DNA of 16,500 nt, taken from JAWXTS01 sp044433305 (GTDB taxonomy: Bacteria; Bacteroidota; Bacteroidia; Bacteroidales; Rikenellaceae). Below the pieces are notes generated by a model that did no database searches, was not told the DNA's origin, and saw nothing but the letters and a program-made list of their open reading frames with translations. This document shows positions 7,347-14,646 of the stretch, piece by piece. Position 1 is the first letter of the stretch; the number at the start of each line of letters is the position of its first letter. The stretch lies in assembly GCA_044433305.1 (NCBI GenBank), contig JAWXTS010000034.1, forward strand, positions 1 through 16,500, written 5' to 3'. Made by a program: the position numbers and the translations under genes.

Positions 7347-7358
7347 TGTATACACAAA
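7343..7358. promoter_or_regulatory. 16-bp perfect palindrome, operator-like
   Basis: TTTGTGTATACACAAA is its own reverse complement. It overlaps the TTTG of the -7 box and is centred on the predicted transcription start, the classic place for a dimeric repressor to block initiation. No regulator gene lies next to it. Confidence 0.5.
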
Positions 7359-7367
7359 ATCGCGGTT

Positions 7368-8960
7368 ATGATAAATACAGATCAATGTAATGAAGGCCTT
7401 ATATATAATAGTTTTTCTATTATCTTGTTTCAAACTTTTACCACAAACCACCCTCGCAACTTAGAGATAAACGAGAATAAGGGGTTTGTAGTACCTTTGA
7501 ACACTAAGGCTTCGAGCGAAAATCAATCTGACACAACAGTAGACAATATTGACAATGAGATATTTACTCACAAAGCAACGATTGTAAAACGCTACGGCCT
7601 GCCTAGCTTCGATGTTGACATTATCATCGACGAGCGCAAGAAGGATAAAACTAAACCTGCAAACTTTATACCCGCAACCCTCAAAGGCAAAGTTATTGTC
7701 AAGGCAGCAGTGTTTTTTGACAACACCGTGCAGCTAACATACCGTATCGTGGTTGACTTAAAACAAGAATATACTCCTTCGCCATGCCTAACCAACCGCC
7801 CCATAGACACCAACGAGATGATAGCATTGGCATCTATCGTACAGCAGTCGGAGCACTGGAGTCTAAACAAAAAGGACAATGTGCAGGCTATATGCGAGAC
7901 GCTAGAATCGGTGAAAATCAGCGGAGTGAAGCTCAGCGAAAACTCTAAGTATAGCAACAACCTAGAGGAGGAAGGGCTAGAGATAGAGGAAGTTATGCGT
8001 CGCCATCACAACTTGTTCGAGGCCAACAAAATCAAGCTCGAACAAATGAGGGACCAACAATATACGCTGGTCGATGTATGGGAGAACTTTGGACACCAGC
8101 CATGCCCAACGGTGGACTTCGACAAGATGAGCGAGGATCTTATCATAGAGCATATCGAGAAATACCACAAGAACGAGCTTATAGGACTCATGTCCTTCTA
8201 CCCTAAGGAGTGGCCATATAGAATGGCTGCCAGCTATGATGATATATGTGGCAGGAACATAGCCATAGACACCGACGATTTGGTGCTGGCAAACCAGAAT
8301 ATGTGTCTTATCTTCGGCACCTATGGCAAGCGTGGCGAGGAGTCGGAGACCGACTGGAAAGAGCACCTTGCAGTAAGAAACATATACAATAACAGCTGGC
8401 CAGAGTATGTTGCAATACTGGAGTTTCTGCTTGTAAAAAAGCAAACCATAAACTACGCACTAGGACAATATATAGCTAGCTCAGATAAAATAGACTCTGA
8501 GAACACAGAGCTACTGATAAACAAGATAGACGAAAATGCTCAGCTGTGTATAGATATTTCTAATAGGCTGCTCAAGCTGAATGTCATACACTACCTGCGC
8601 TTTGCAGCACACAAGCACATGTATAGGCTTACATCTGAGTCGCTGAGGATAGTTGACGACAAAGAACGACTGGACTCGGCCATGACCAACATAGACAACG
8701 CGCTGATAAACGCCAACAACGTACTTGAAGCACGCCAGTCTGAACGCTCGAAGAACATACTATACTTTATATCCATAGCCTCGCTGTTCGGCATACTGCT
8801 TGAGAGTGACCAGATACCTATGATAACGCGCCTAACAAACGAAGACTATGGAGTGTGGGCCGCAGGAGTGCTTGAGGGAGCCACAGTAGTTGCAATAATA
8901 ATAGGAATGTACATGTTTATTTCATCATTAGTTAAAGTTAAAAACAGACGCAGACGATGA
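7368..8960 (+). CDS. Unknown protein with two C-terminal transmembrane segments
   Basis: I do not recognise this family. From the ATG at 7368 it has 530 residues. There is no signal peptide, so the bulk should be cytoplasmic. Residues up to about 55 look poorly ordered. A beta-rich part follows, with alternating hydrophobics in GKVIVKAAVFFDNTVQLTY. Then comes a long charged, mainly helical region, including EEEGLEIEEVMRRHH and a helical stretch before the membrane (SAMTNIDNALINANNVLEAR). Two hydrophobic segments lie near 463-478 and 496-521, joined by a short loop (ESDQIP...NEDYG), and the protein ends KVKNRRRR. This order (soluble domain, long helix, two C-terminal membrane helices, basic tail) recalls CorA-type channels, but the GMN motif is missing, so ion transport is not claimed. 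The frame is open upstream to 7344, but that TTG is inside the promoter. The stop overlaps the GNAT start as ATGA. Confidence 0.8.
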   Translation: MINTDQCNEGLIYNSFSIILFQTFTTNHPRNLEINENKGFVVPLNTKASSENQSDTTVDNIDNEIFTHKATIVKRYGLPSFDVDIIIDERKKDKTKPANFIPATLKGKVIVKAAVFFDNTVQLTYRIVVDLKQEYTPSPCLTNRPIDTNEMIALASIVQQSEHWSLNKKDNVQAICETLESVKISGVKLSENSKYSNNLEEEGLEIEEVMRRHHNLFEANKIKLEQMRDQQYTLVDVWENFGHQPCPTVDFDKMSEDLIIEHIEKYHKNELIGLMSFYPKEWPYRMAASYDDICGRNIAIDTDDLVLANQNMCLIFGTYGKRGEESETDWKEHLAVRNIYNNSWPEYVAILEFLLVKKQTINYALGQYIASSDKIDSENTELLINKIDENAQLCIDISNRLLKLNVIHYLRFAAHKHMYRLTSESLRIVDDKERLDSAMTNIDNALINANNVLEARQSERSKNILYFISIASLFGILLESDQIPMITRLTNEDYGVWAAGVLEGATVVAIIIGMYMFISSLVKVKNRRRR

Positions 8961-9439
8961 TACGAAAATACCAAGATAGCGACAGAAGTGTGCTTTGCGA
9001 CTTCTTCATGCAAATAATAAACGAACACAAGGATTATATATCTCATGGCGAGTTGCAGATGGGTATAGCTCTCGACGAGCATACCATAGCTCCAGACGCT
9101 GAAATCACGTGGCTAAAATACCTTGACAATCATGTGCAAAACCCCTTGACCAAGATATTTATCTACCAACTAAAGCACAAGGTAGAGGGCTTTATAATTT
9201 CGGGCATCGAGGATGACGGCGCAGAACCATACGGCATAATCTATGACATGGGGGTGAACCCAACTCTCAGAGGCAAACACATAGGTTCTTCTCTTATAGA
9301 AGCCGCACTGAGCAGCCTAAACGAGCAGGGCATAGACACATTCTACCTAGAGTCGGGGGTTAACAACCACTCGGCCCACTCGTTCTTCGAGAAGTTCGGA
9401 TTCCACCACGTGTCCAACATATATCGATTAAAGCAATAA
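8957..9439 (+). CDS. GNAT-family N-acetyltransferase
   Basis: This 160-residue protein is a single GNAT domain that would transfer an acetyl group from acetyl-CoA to an unidentified amine. Motif A is at IYDMGVNPTLRGKHIGSSLI (95-114). Its CoA-pyrophosphate loop is RGKHIG, with His where the classical R-x-x-G-x-G has its first Gly. Motif B is at YLESGVNNHSAHSFFEKFGF (130-149), which carries the usual asparagine and the aromatic FFEKFGF. The start codon overlaps the stop of the preceding membrane-protein gene by 4 bases, so the two are translationally coupled and probably work together. No toxin-antitoxin partner of the usual RHH (ribbon-helix-helix) type is nearby. Substrate unknown. Confidence 0.88.
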   Translation: MIRKYQDSDRSVLCDFFMQIINEHKDYISHGELQMGIALDEHTIAPDAEITWLKYLDNHVQNPLTKIFIYQLKHKVEGFIISGIEDDGAEPYGIIYDMGVNPTLRGKHIGSSLIEAALSSLNEQGIDTFYLESGVNNHSAHSFFEKFGFHHVSNIYRLKQ

Positions 9440-9457
9440 ATACATTCACATACCTAG

Positions 9458-9507
9458 TGGCAGAATTTTTGCGTTCATAATTTATTATGAAAAAGTTTAT
9501 TCTGCCA
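9458..9507 (+). promoter_or_regulatory. Inverted repeat enclosing the msrBA start codon
   Basis: TGGCAGAA (9458-9465) is exactly complementary to TTCTGCCA (9500-9507). The adjoining TTTTT and AAAAA runs could extend the stem across a 5-base bulge. The ATG at 9487 would lie in the loop. The stem forms only in transcripts that start upstream, for example from the 7339 promoter. It may modulate translation or may be chance. Confidence 0.35.
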
Positions 9508-10416
9508 TTATTAATTCTAGGTTTGGCATCACTCAACCTAGTAAAGCAAACACTAAAAGCACAAAACATGAAGCAACTAACTCCACAAGAGAAATATGTT
9601 ATAATAGACAAAGGTACCGAGGCTCCGTTTACGGGCAAGTACTACAAGTTTGATGAGCAGGGCACTTACCTATGCAAACAATGCAGTGCCCCACTCTACC
9701 GCTCTAGCGACAAGTTCGACTCGGGCTGTGGCTGGCCTAGCTTTGACGACGAGATTCAGGGTGCCATAACACGAGTGCCAGACAAGGACGGTAGACGCAC
9801 AGAGATTGTATGTAGCAAATGCGGTGCCCATCTGGGTCATGTGTTTGAGGGCGAGGGATTCACACCAAAAGATACGCGCCACTGTGTCAACTCTATATCG
9901 GTAGAGTTTGAGGGCACGGACACCTCTAGCGACACTCTGCAAACTGCTATCTATGCTGGCGGCTGCTTCTGGGGTGTAGAGCACCTTATGCAGCAGGTTG
10001 ATGGAGTGATTTCTGTTGAGTCGGGATACATAGGTGGCACAGTAGAGAACCCTAGTTACAAGCAGGTTTGTACAGGGCAAACAGGCCATGCCGAGGCTGT
10101 GAAGGTAACCTTCGACCCTCTTAAAACCGATTACAAGACACTCTCAAAGCTATTCTTTGAGATTCACGACCCAACACATATCGACAGACAAGGTCCCGAT
10201 ATAGGCAACCAATATCGCTCTGAGGTTTTCTATGCCAATGGGGAGCAGAAACAAATTGCCGATAGCCTTATAACCGAGCTTATAAACAAGGGCTATGATG
10301 TGGCCACAAAGCTAACCGAGGCAACCACATTTTACCCTGCCGAGGACTATCACCAAGATTATTATCAGAACAAGGGCACTCAGCCCTACTGTCATTCTTA
10401 CGTTAAGAGATTCTAA
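9487..10416 (+). CDS. msrBA: Exported bifunctional methionine sulfoxide reductase (MsrB-MsrA fusion)
   Basis: The protein reduces both stereoisomers of methionine sulfoxide in oxidised proteins. A hydrophobic N-terminal signal (MKKFILPLLILGLASLN) sends it out of the cytoplasm, so it should protect envelope proteins. The MsrB domain comes first (about 34-147), with zinc-binding C63/C66 and C109/C112, GCGWPSF (80-86, with possible resolving Cys81) and the catalytic Cys133 in RHCVNSIS. The MsrA domain follows (about 152-309) with the catalytic Cys160 in GGCFWG, GQTGHAEAV (207-ish region) and Cys302 near the C terminus as a likely recycling cysteine. The B-then-A order is opposite to the MsrA-MsrB order of Neisseria PilB. 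It lies 47 bases after the GNAT gene in the same direction, and a terminator follows. Confidence 0.95.
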   Translation: MKKFILPLLILGLASLNLVKQTLKAQNMKQLTPQEKYVIIDKGTEAPFTGKYYKFDEQGTYLCKQCSAPLYRSSDKFDSGCGWPSFDDEIQGAITRVPDKDGRRTEIVCSKCGAHLGHVFEGEGFTPKDTRHCVNSISVEFEGTDTSSDTLQTAIYAGGCFWGVEHLMQQVDGVISVESGYIGGTVENPSYKQVCTGQTGHAEAVKVTFDPLKTDYKTLSKLFFEIHDPTHIDRQGPDIGNQYRSEVFYANGEQKQIADSLITELINKGYDVATKLTEATTFYPAEDYHQDYYQNKGTQPYCHSYVKRF

Positions 10417-10422
10417 AATATA

Positions 10423-10453
10423 AATGCCCGTCTGCAAATTGCAGACGGGCATT
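10423..10453. terminator. Hairpin terminator after msrBA, probably bidirectional
   Basis: AATGCCCGTCTGC (10423-10435) pairs perfectly over 13 bp with GCAGACGGGCATT (10441-10453) around an AAATT loop. The T run on the + strand is weak (ATTCACTTTACTTATTT). On the - strand the hairpin is followed by TTTATATTTT, so it may also end the aminotransferase transcript. Confidence 0.75.
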
Positions 10454-10506
10454 CACTTTACTTATTTAGTAAGGATAGCTAATAAGTGCTTAGCTGCAAC
10501 GCTCTG

Positions 10507-10557
10507 ATTTTTAGTTCTCCGCAGCATACAACCGTATGTGAGGACAGAACTCAAAAT
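10507..10557. other. Unexplained imperfect hairpin between msrBA and the aminotransferase gene
   Basis: The outer arms 10507-10518 and 10546-10557 are complementary at 11 of 12 positions (core AGTTCT/AGAACT). Inside, CATAC and GTATG pair around an AACC loop. Neither strand has a U run after it, so it is not a standard terminator. A smaller bulged stem, ACTTATT(T)AG/CTAATAAGT, lies at 10460-10487. No coding sequence is seen in this 176-base gap. Confidence 0.45.
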
Positions 10558-10592
10558 CTAGTAAGGCAGCAGATGAGTATTTATTAGTTAGC

Positions 10593-11786
10593 CTATTGTA
10601 GTTTTGACAACACATCAGATATGCGGGCCATAGCCTCAACAAGATTCTCGTCTGAAGTAGCGTAAGAGAAACGCAAGTAGTTAGGAGTACCGAAGGCATC
10701 ACCAGCAACAGTTGCAACGTGACCAACCTCTAGGATATAAAGAGCAAGGTCTGTTGAAGTGTTGATTACGTTCTCGCCAGCTTTTTTGCCGAAGTAGTAG
10801 CTAACCTCTGGGTAAAGGTAGAACGCACCCTCTGGGTTGTTAACCTTGAAACCCTCAATCTTGCCAGCAAGATCAACAACTAGGTTTTTGCGACGCTCGA
10901 AAGCAACACGCATATCGTTTACGCAAGTCTGGTCACCTGCAAAGGCAGCAACAGCAGCTTTCTGTGCGATAGATGATGGACCTGAAGTATATTGACCCTG
11001 AAGGTTGTTACATGCTTTAGCAATCCAAAGTGGAGCAGCGATAAATCCTATACGCCATCCTGTCATAGCATAAGCCTTAGAAACACCGTTAACAATGATT
11101 ACACGCTCGCGGATATTCTCAAACTGAGCGATGCTCTGGTGTGCACCGATATAGTTGATGTGCTCATAAATCTCATCAGCAATAACATATACTTGCTCAT
11201 GGCGTGCCAAAACATCAGCAATCTCCTTAAGCTCTTGTTGGCTATATACGCTACCAGTTGGGTTTGATGGTGAGCATAGAACAAGCATTTTGGTTTTTGG
11301 AGTGATAGCAGCCTCAAGCTGAGCAGCTGTCATTTTGAAGTTATCTTCGATACCTGTCTCGATGATTACGTTCTCGCCCTCGGCAAGCTTAACCATATCT
11401 ACATAGCTAACCCAGTAAGGAGCAGGAATAATAACCTCGTCACCAGGGTTAATCATCGCTAGGATAGTGTTACACAAAGACTGCTTAGCACCATTAGAAA
11501 CGACAATCTGAGCTGGAGTATAGTCCAAGTTGTTCTCATTTTTAAGCTTTGCACAGATAGCAGTGCGCAAGTCTAGGTAACCTGGAACAGGTGAATAGAA
11601 TGAAAAGTTGTCATCAATGGCTTTTTTAGCAGCAGCTTTAATATGGTCTGGCGTATTGAAGTCTGGCTCACCTACACTAAGATTGATAACATCAACTCCT
11701 TGAGCTTTTAGCTCATTACTTTTTTGAGACATAGCCAACGTTTGAGAAGGCGTCAACGCTGCAAGACGATCAGAAACTTTATTCAT
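10593..11786 (-). CDS. Class I PLP aminotransferase, aspartate aminotransferase type
   Basis: This cytoplasmic PLP enzyme of 397 residues most likely moves an amino group between aspartate and 2-oxoglutarate. It belongs to the Ib group shared with many bacterial and archaeal enzymes. Seen in order: LSVGEPDFNTP (36-46), GY around 69-70, SNGAKQSL (97-104), the PLP-contacting NPTG (175-178), DEIYEH (204-209), and the Schiff-base lysine Lys237 in NGVSKAYAMTGWRIGF. An arginine in NYLRFSYA near the C terminus would bind the substrate alpha-carboxylate. The start is set at MNKVSDRL; the open frame reaches a TTG at 11831, but that lies upstream of the -7 box. The strong promoter and isolated position suggest a monocistronic housekeeping gene. 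Substrate specificity within the family cannot be proved from sequence alone. Confidence 0.93.
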   Translation of the reverse strand: MNKVSDRLAALTPSQTLAMSQKSNELKAQGVDVINLSVGEPDFNTPDHIKAAAKKAIDDNFSFYSPVPGYLDLRTAICAKLKNENNLDYTPAQIVVSNGAKQSLCNTILAMINPGDEVIIPAPYWVSYVDMVKLAEGENVIIETGIEDNFKMTAAQLEAAITPKTKMLVLCSPSNPTGSVYSQQELKEIADVLARHEQVYVIADEIYEHINYIGAHQSIAQFENIRERVIIVNGVSKAYAMTGWRIGFIAAPLWIAKACNNLQGQYTSGPSSIAQKAAVAAFAGDQTCVNDMRVAFERRKNLVVDLAGKIEGFKVNNPEGAFYLYPEVSYYFGKKAGENVINTSTDLALYILEVGHVATVAGDAFGTPNYLRFSYATSDENLVEAMARISDVLSKLQ

Positions 11787-11814
11787 AGTAATATTCTTTA
11801 TTAGTATTTGAGTA

Positions 11815-11845
11815 CAAAGGTAAATAATCAATTTCGGATTATCAA
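11815..11845 (-). promoter_or_regulatory. Promoter of the aminotransferase gene
   Basis: On the - strand TACCTTTG (11815-11822) is a perfect Bacteroidota -7 box. A TTG (11843-11845) lies exactly 20 bases upstream as the -33 element. The -7 box is 28 bases before the ATG at 11786. This is the best promoter in the window. Confidence 0.8.
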
Positions 11846-11876
11846 CACCTGTTTAAAATAAATCAGATTAGAGGAT

Positions 11877-11897
11877 TAAGTAACAATTTGTTACTTA
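11877..11897. other. AT-rich perfect inverted repeat over the metallophosphoesterase stop codon
   Basis: TAAGTAACA (11877-11885) and TGTTACTTA (11889-11897) form a 9-bp stem with an ATT loop; the second arm includes the stop codon. There is no immediate U run, only loosely T-rich DNA, so it is at best a weak terminator for the upstream - strand operon. No better terminator is seen before the aminotransferase promoter. Confidence 0.4.
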
Positions 11898-13178
11898 GTC
11901 TACCCTACGTAGGGTTAGTATCGTAACCTCTGGGGCACACCCTATACGCGTAGGCAATAGCACATAGCCAAAGCCGTCGTTGATGTACAGCAACTTGTCA
12001 AACCCATCGACCTTAAGGTTCTTCTCAAGGATTTGATAAGGTTCAACATTTAGGTATGGAGCCTGACTACGCGCCTTCTCCAAGTCATCATCATCTATAT
12101 TCTCGCTACTGCGATAAAGTCCACTTACGAACTTATACAGCAAGCTTGCAGGAGAAATAACCTTACCCGCAATAACCATCTTAGACTGCATGGCATGAAC
12201 ATGACCTGAGAGAGTAAGATCTGCGCGGCCATCCAGTCCAGCCAGAGCAGGCCACGACTCAGGAGTATGGCTTATATTAACATTAAAAATGGAGCTTGGC
12301 ACGCTGTCATAGGCACTCGAAATATCGCACTTTACAGACTGTCGACCCTTGGCACTGTTCATGCCCACCTCGGGGAAAATCACTCCCGTAAGAGATATAG
12401 AGTCCCCACCCTTATATAGGTATGTGGTTTGATTCTGGAGCAGCGTCCAGCCCATAGATTGCTGAAGGGCTATCATGCGTTCTGTAACCTTAGCCTCGGT
12501 ATCCTGCCCCGTAGGGTCCTTGCGATAGATGCCCAAGTCGTGGTTACCAAGCACAGAGTAGACTTCAGGTTCGATACTCGACAGCAGGCCTACACGCGTA
12601 GAGTCTAGCTCCTCGGGAACTATATTAACCAAGTCGCCACCAAAGGCCACCATGTCAGCACCTGAGCTATTAAGAGTCTGCACCAGCTTCTCTATAAGTT
12701 TATTATTCTCAGGCAAGCTCCCAACATGCAAGTCGCTAAAGAAAGCTATCTTATAACCATCGAAGACCTCGGGCAGACGTGCGCTCTGAACATCAACATA
12801 CTCTATACGAGGATGGTTGCGCACATAGAACGAGCCCCACGATATTACAAAAAGAACAATCAGCGCGGCCAATATGCCGAACGTATCGAATATACCGCCT
12901 CTATTATTGTATCGTGGGCAAAGGTAGCCCCAGACCGAAACCAGAAAGTAAGCTAGCTTTGAGAATATCTGCATAAAGAATGCAAACAACAACCAAAGAA
13001 GGTCTGACATCTCGGCTATATGGAACAGTCGAGTGGCAAGCATGGACACATATATCAAAGTTAAGGTGCTAAAATATAGCACCTTAGTCTTTGTGTTTGA
13101 CTTTTTCATGCGGCGCACATAGACATATCTATCTAGCAGCACCGAAAGGAATATCAATAAGAATATGAATTGAGTCAT
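11895..13178 (-). CDS. Membrane-anchored calcineurin-like metallophosphoesterase
   Basis: This 427-residue protein begins with about four hydrophobic segments (roughly 3-20, 40-58, 67-90 and 105-125). A two-metal phosphoesterase domain follows. All metal-binding blocks are present: SDLHVG (148-153), GGDLVN (180-185), GNHD (211-214), His304 in NISHTP, and SGHVHAMQ (324-331). The C-terminal INDGFGYVLLPTRIGCAPEV fits the YkuE-like subfamily. Members act on phospholipid-like or pyrophosphate substrates; the substrate here cannot be read from the sequence, and lipid A or UDP-sugar pyrophosphate would be a guess. It is the last gene of a tight - strand operon, starting 4 bases after the 5'-nucleotidase stop. 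Confidence 0.88.
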   Translation of the reverse strand: MTQFIFLLIFLSVLLDRYVYVRRMKKSNTKTKVLYFSTLTLIYVSMLATRLFHIAEMSDLLWLLFAFFMQIFSKLAYFLVSVWGYLCPRYNNRGGIFDTFGILAALIVLFVISWGSFYVRNHPRIEYVDVQSARLPEVFDGYKIAFFSDLHVGSLPENNKLIEKLVQTLNSSGADMVAFGGDLVNIVPEELDSTRVGLLSSIEPEVYSVLGNHDLGIYRKDPTGQDTEAKVTERMIALQQSMGWTLLQNQTTYLYKGGDSISLTGVIFPEVGMNSAKGRQSVKCDISSAYDSVPSSIFNVNISHTPESWPALAGLDGRADLTLSGHVHAMQSKMVIAGKVISPASLLYKFVSGLYRSSENIDDDDLEKARSQAPYLNVEPYQILEKNLKVDGFDKLLYINDGFGYVLLPTRIGCAPEVTILTLRRVD

Positions 13179-13182
13179 CTAC

Positions 13183-14646
13183 TTAGTTTACTTTTACAGT
13201 TTTTGCGCGTAACTCATTATCTGCCTTATACACACCAGCCCTTGTTATAGCATCGCAAATAGCAGGAGCAAGCAGCGTACCATCAGTTGATTGAGTGTTC
13301 TCTACATAATCATAGTTATAAGCAGAACTTACGTAGTTGCTGATAGCCATAGTGTATGTTTTGTTTGCAAGAGCACGGCCGTTCATATCATAGAACTTAA
13401 CAGATGTAGCTTTATTGTTGGCGTCAACCATAACATCATATTTCATACCACTAGGATATAGGTCTACTCGTTGAGCCTCGTCGCTACCCTCGTTGTTGAA
13501 GGTGTTTAGTATCATCTGCTCCATCATAGCTAGGCTCATCTTTTGAGTAACGATATAGTTGTTGAATGGCTCCATCTTGTAGACCTCAACAGCAGATACA
13601 TCACCAGCAGAAAGGCTATCGATACGAACGCCACCTGAGTTGTGAACAGCAAAGTCGGCTCCCGTAGCAGCACGCATAGCATCACCAAAGAGATTGATAA
13701 GACCTATCTCATCTAGCTTACCATCTAGCTTACCGATAGATTTGTTTAGCGGGCTGTTGCTCTGAATAGAGTCAACAAAAGCAGCGGCTTTCTCGTCACC
13801 CTCAATGCCTGTCAATGACACCACTTCGTTGGTAACAGACACAACCTTGCCTGCTCTCATCTTAATACGAGAGATGCTTACGTTGTCCAAACGCTCGCCA
13901 CTCTGAGTTACAAGAGTACCGTTTATCTCAACACCATTAGGGATGTAAGTATGTGAGTGACCTCCAACAACCAAGTCAAACATCGTGTTCTCTAGAACCA
14001 TCAGAGAGTCTGTTGTATAGCCAAGGTGAGTAAGACCGATAACAAGGTCGGCACTATCTCTCAAGAATTTATACTCGTGAGAGGTCTCGATACCATCTGT
14101 GAAAGATATACCCTCCATGTAAGCTGGCATAGCAGAAGGAATACCCATGCTATTTAGCTGAACAAGACTAAGGATAGCTATGCGCACACCATTCATCTCG
14201 ATTATCTCATAAGGAGAGATCAAACTGTCCAAAGCTGGGTTAGCACTAAAATCTGCATTGGCGCACAGAGCCTGAGCCTCTGAGCCTTTAAGCCATATCT
14301 CCAAGCCTGGTTGCTGGTAGTCAAACTCGTGGTTACCAATAGCTAGGTAGTCATAACCCACCATGTTCATAAGTTCAATAAGTGGCTTACCTTGAGGCTC
14401 TACCCTATCAACATAAGGGTTGCCCGTGTTGCGGTCACCAGCATCCATAACGATAACATTATCGTTCTCTGCTCTTAGCTGCTCGACTAGAGTCATAAGC
14501 TGAGGCATATTATCTATCGAAGCATGCACATCATTGGTAGCGACGATAACAAATTCTTTCTGCGAGCCACTAACAACGCCGAAATAAAATCCTGCAATAG
14601 CCAGTAGTATAAGCAAGATTATTTTTGATAAGTTACTTTTTTTCAT
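13183..14646 (-). CDS. Exported 5'-nucleotidase / UshA-family metallophosphatase
   Basis: The 487-residue protein has an N-terminal hydrophobic segment (9-27) that acts as a signal or anchor, placing it outside the cytoplasm. There UshA-type enzymes remove phosphate from nucleotides so that the nucleosides can be taken up. The N-terminal metallophosphatase domain has TNDVH (37-41), DAGD (68-71), GNHEFDY (104-110), THLG (206-209) and GGHSH (228-232). The C-terminal substrate domain (about 300-450) has NLFGDAMRAATGAD, NSGGVR (336-341) and PFNN (360-363). Both domains are in one chain. The start overlaps the end of panE by 14 bases, in a stretch containing seven consecutive As. The exact nucleotide preference is unknown. 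Confidence 0.92.
   Translation of the reverse strand: MKKSNLSKIILLILLAIAGFYFGVVSGSQKEFVIVATNDVHASIDNMPQLMTLVEQLRAENDNVIVMDAGDRNTGNPYVDRVEPQGKPLIELMNMVGYDYLAIGNHEFDYQQPGLEIWLKGSEAQALCANADFSANPALDSLISPYEIIEMNGVRIAILSLVQLNSMGIPSAMPAYMEGISFTDGIETSHEYKFLRDSADLVIGLTHLGYTTDSLMVLENTMFDLVVGGHSHTYIPNGVEINGTLVTQSGERLDNVSISRIKMRAGKVVSVTNEVVSLTGIEGDEKAAAFVDSIQSNSPLNKSIGKLDGKLDEIGLINLFGDAMRAATGADFAVHNSGGVRIDSLSAGDVSAVEVYKMEPFNNYIVTQKMSLAMMEQMILNTFNNEGSDEAQRVDLYPSGMKYDVMVDANNKATSVKFYDMNGRALANKTYTMAISNYVSSAYNYDYVENTQSTDGTLLAPAICDAITRAGVYKADNELRAKTVKVN

Larger units (their letters stand above)
7284..7364. promoter_or_regulatory. Inverted CCGCGATT pair flanking the divergent promoters
   Basis: CCGCGATT at 7284-7291 and its exact reverse complement AATCGCGG at 7357-7364 stand out as GC-rich islands in very AT-rich DNA. 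One lies between the -33 and -7 elements of the - strand promoter. The other lies just after the predicted + strand start site. A shared regulator binding both sites, possibly with looping, would fit. This is an inference; no known regulon is matched. Confidence 0.4.

Noticed and set aside
7977..8444. 155-codon open frame on the - strand inside the unknown membrane-protein gene
   Set aside because: It has no promoter or family features. The + strand frame is longer, has a promoter, and is coupled to the GNAT gene.
8730..8960. CorA magnesium transporter assignment for the 7368 gene
   Set aside because: Only the topology is similar; the GMN signature and surrounding residues are absent, so no transport function is assigned.
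11787..11831. N-terminal extension of the aminotransferase to a TTG codon
   Set aside because: The extension begins upstream of the TACCTTTG -7 box, so it would not be transcribed. Family homology begins at MNKVSDRL.
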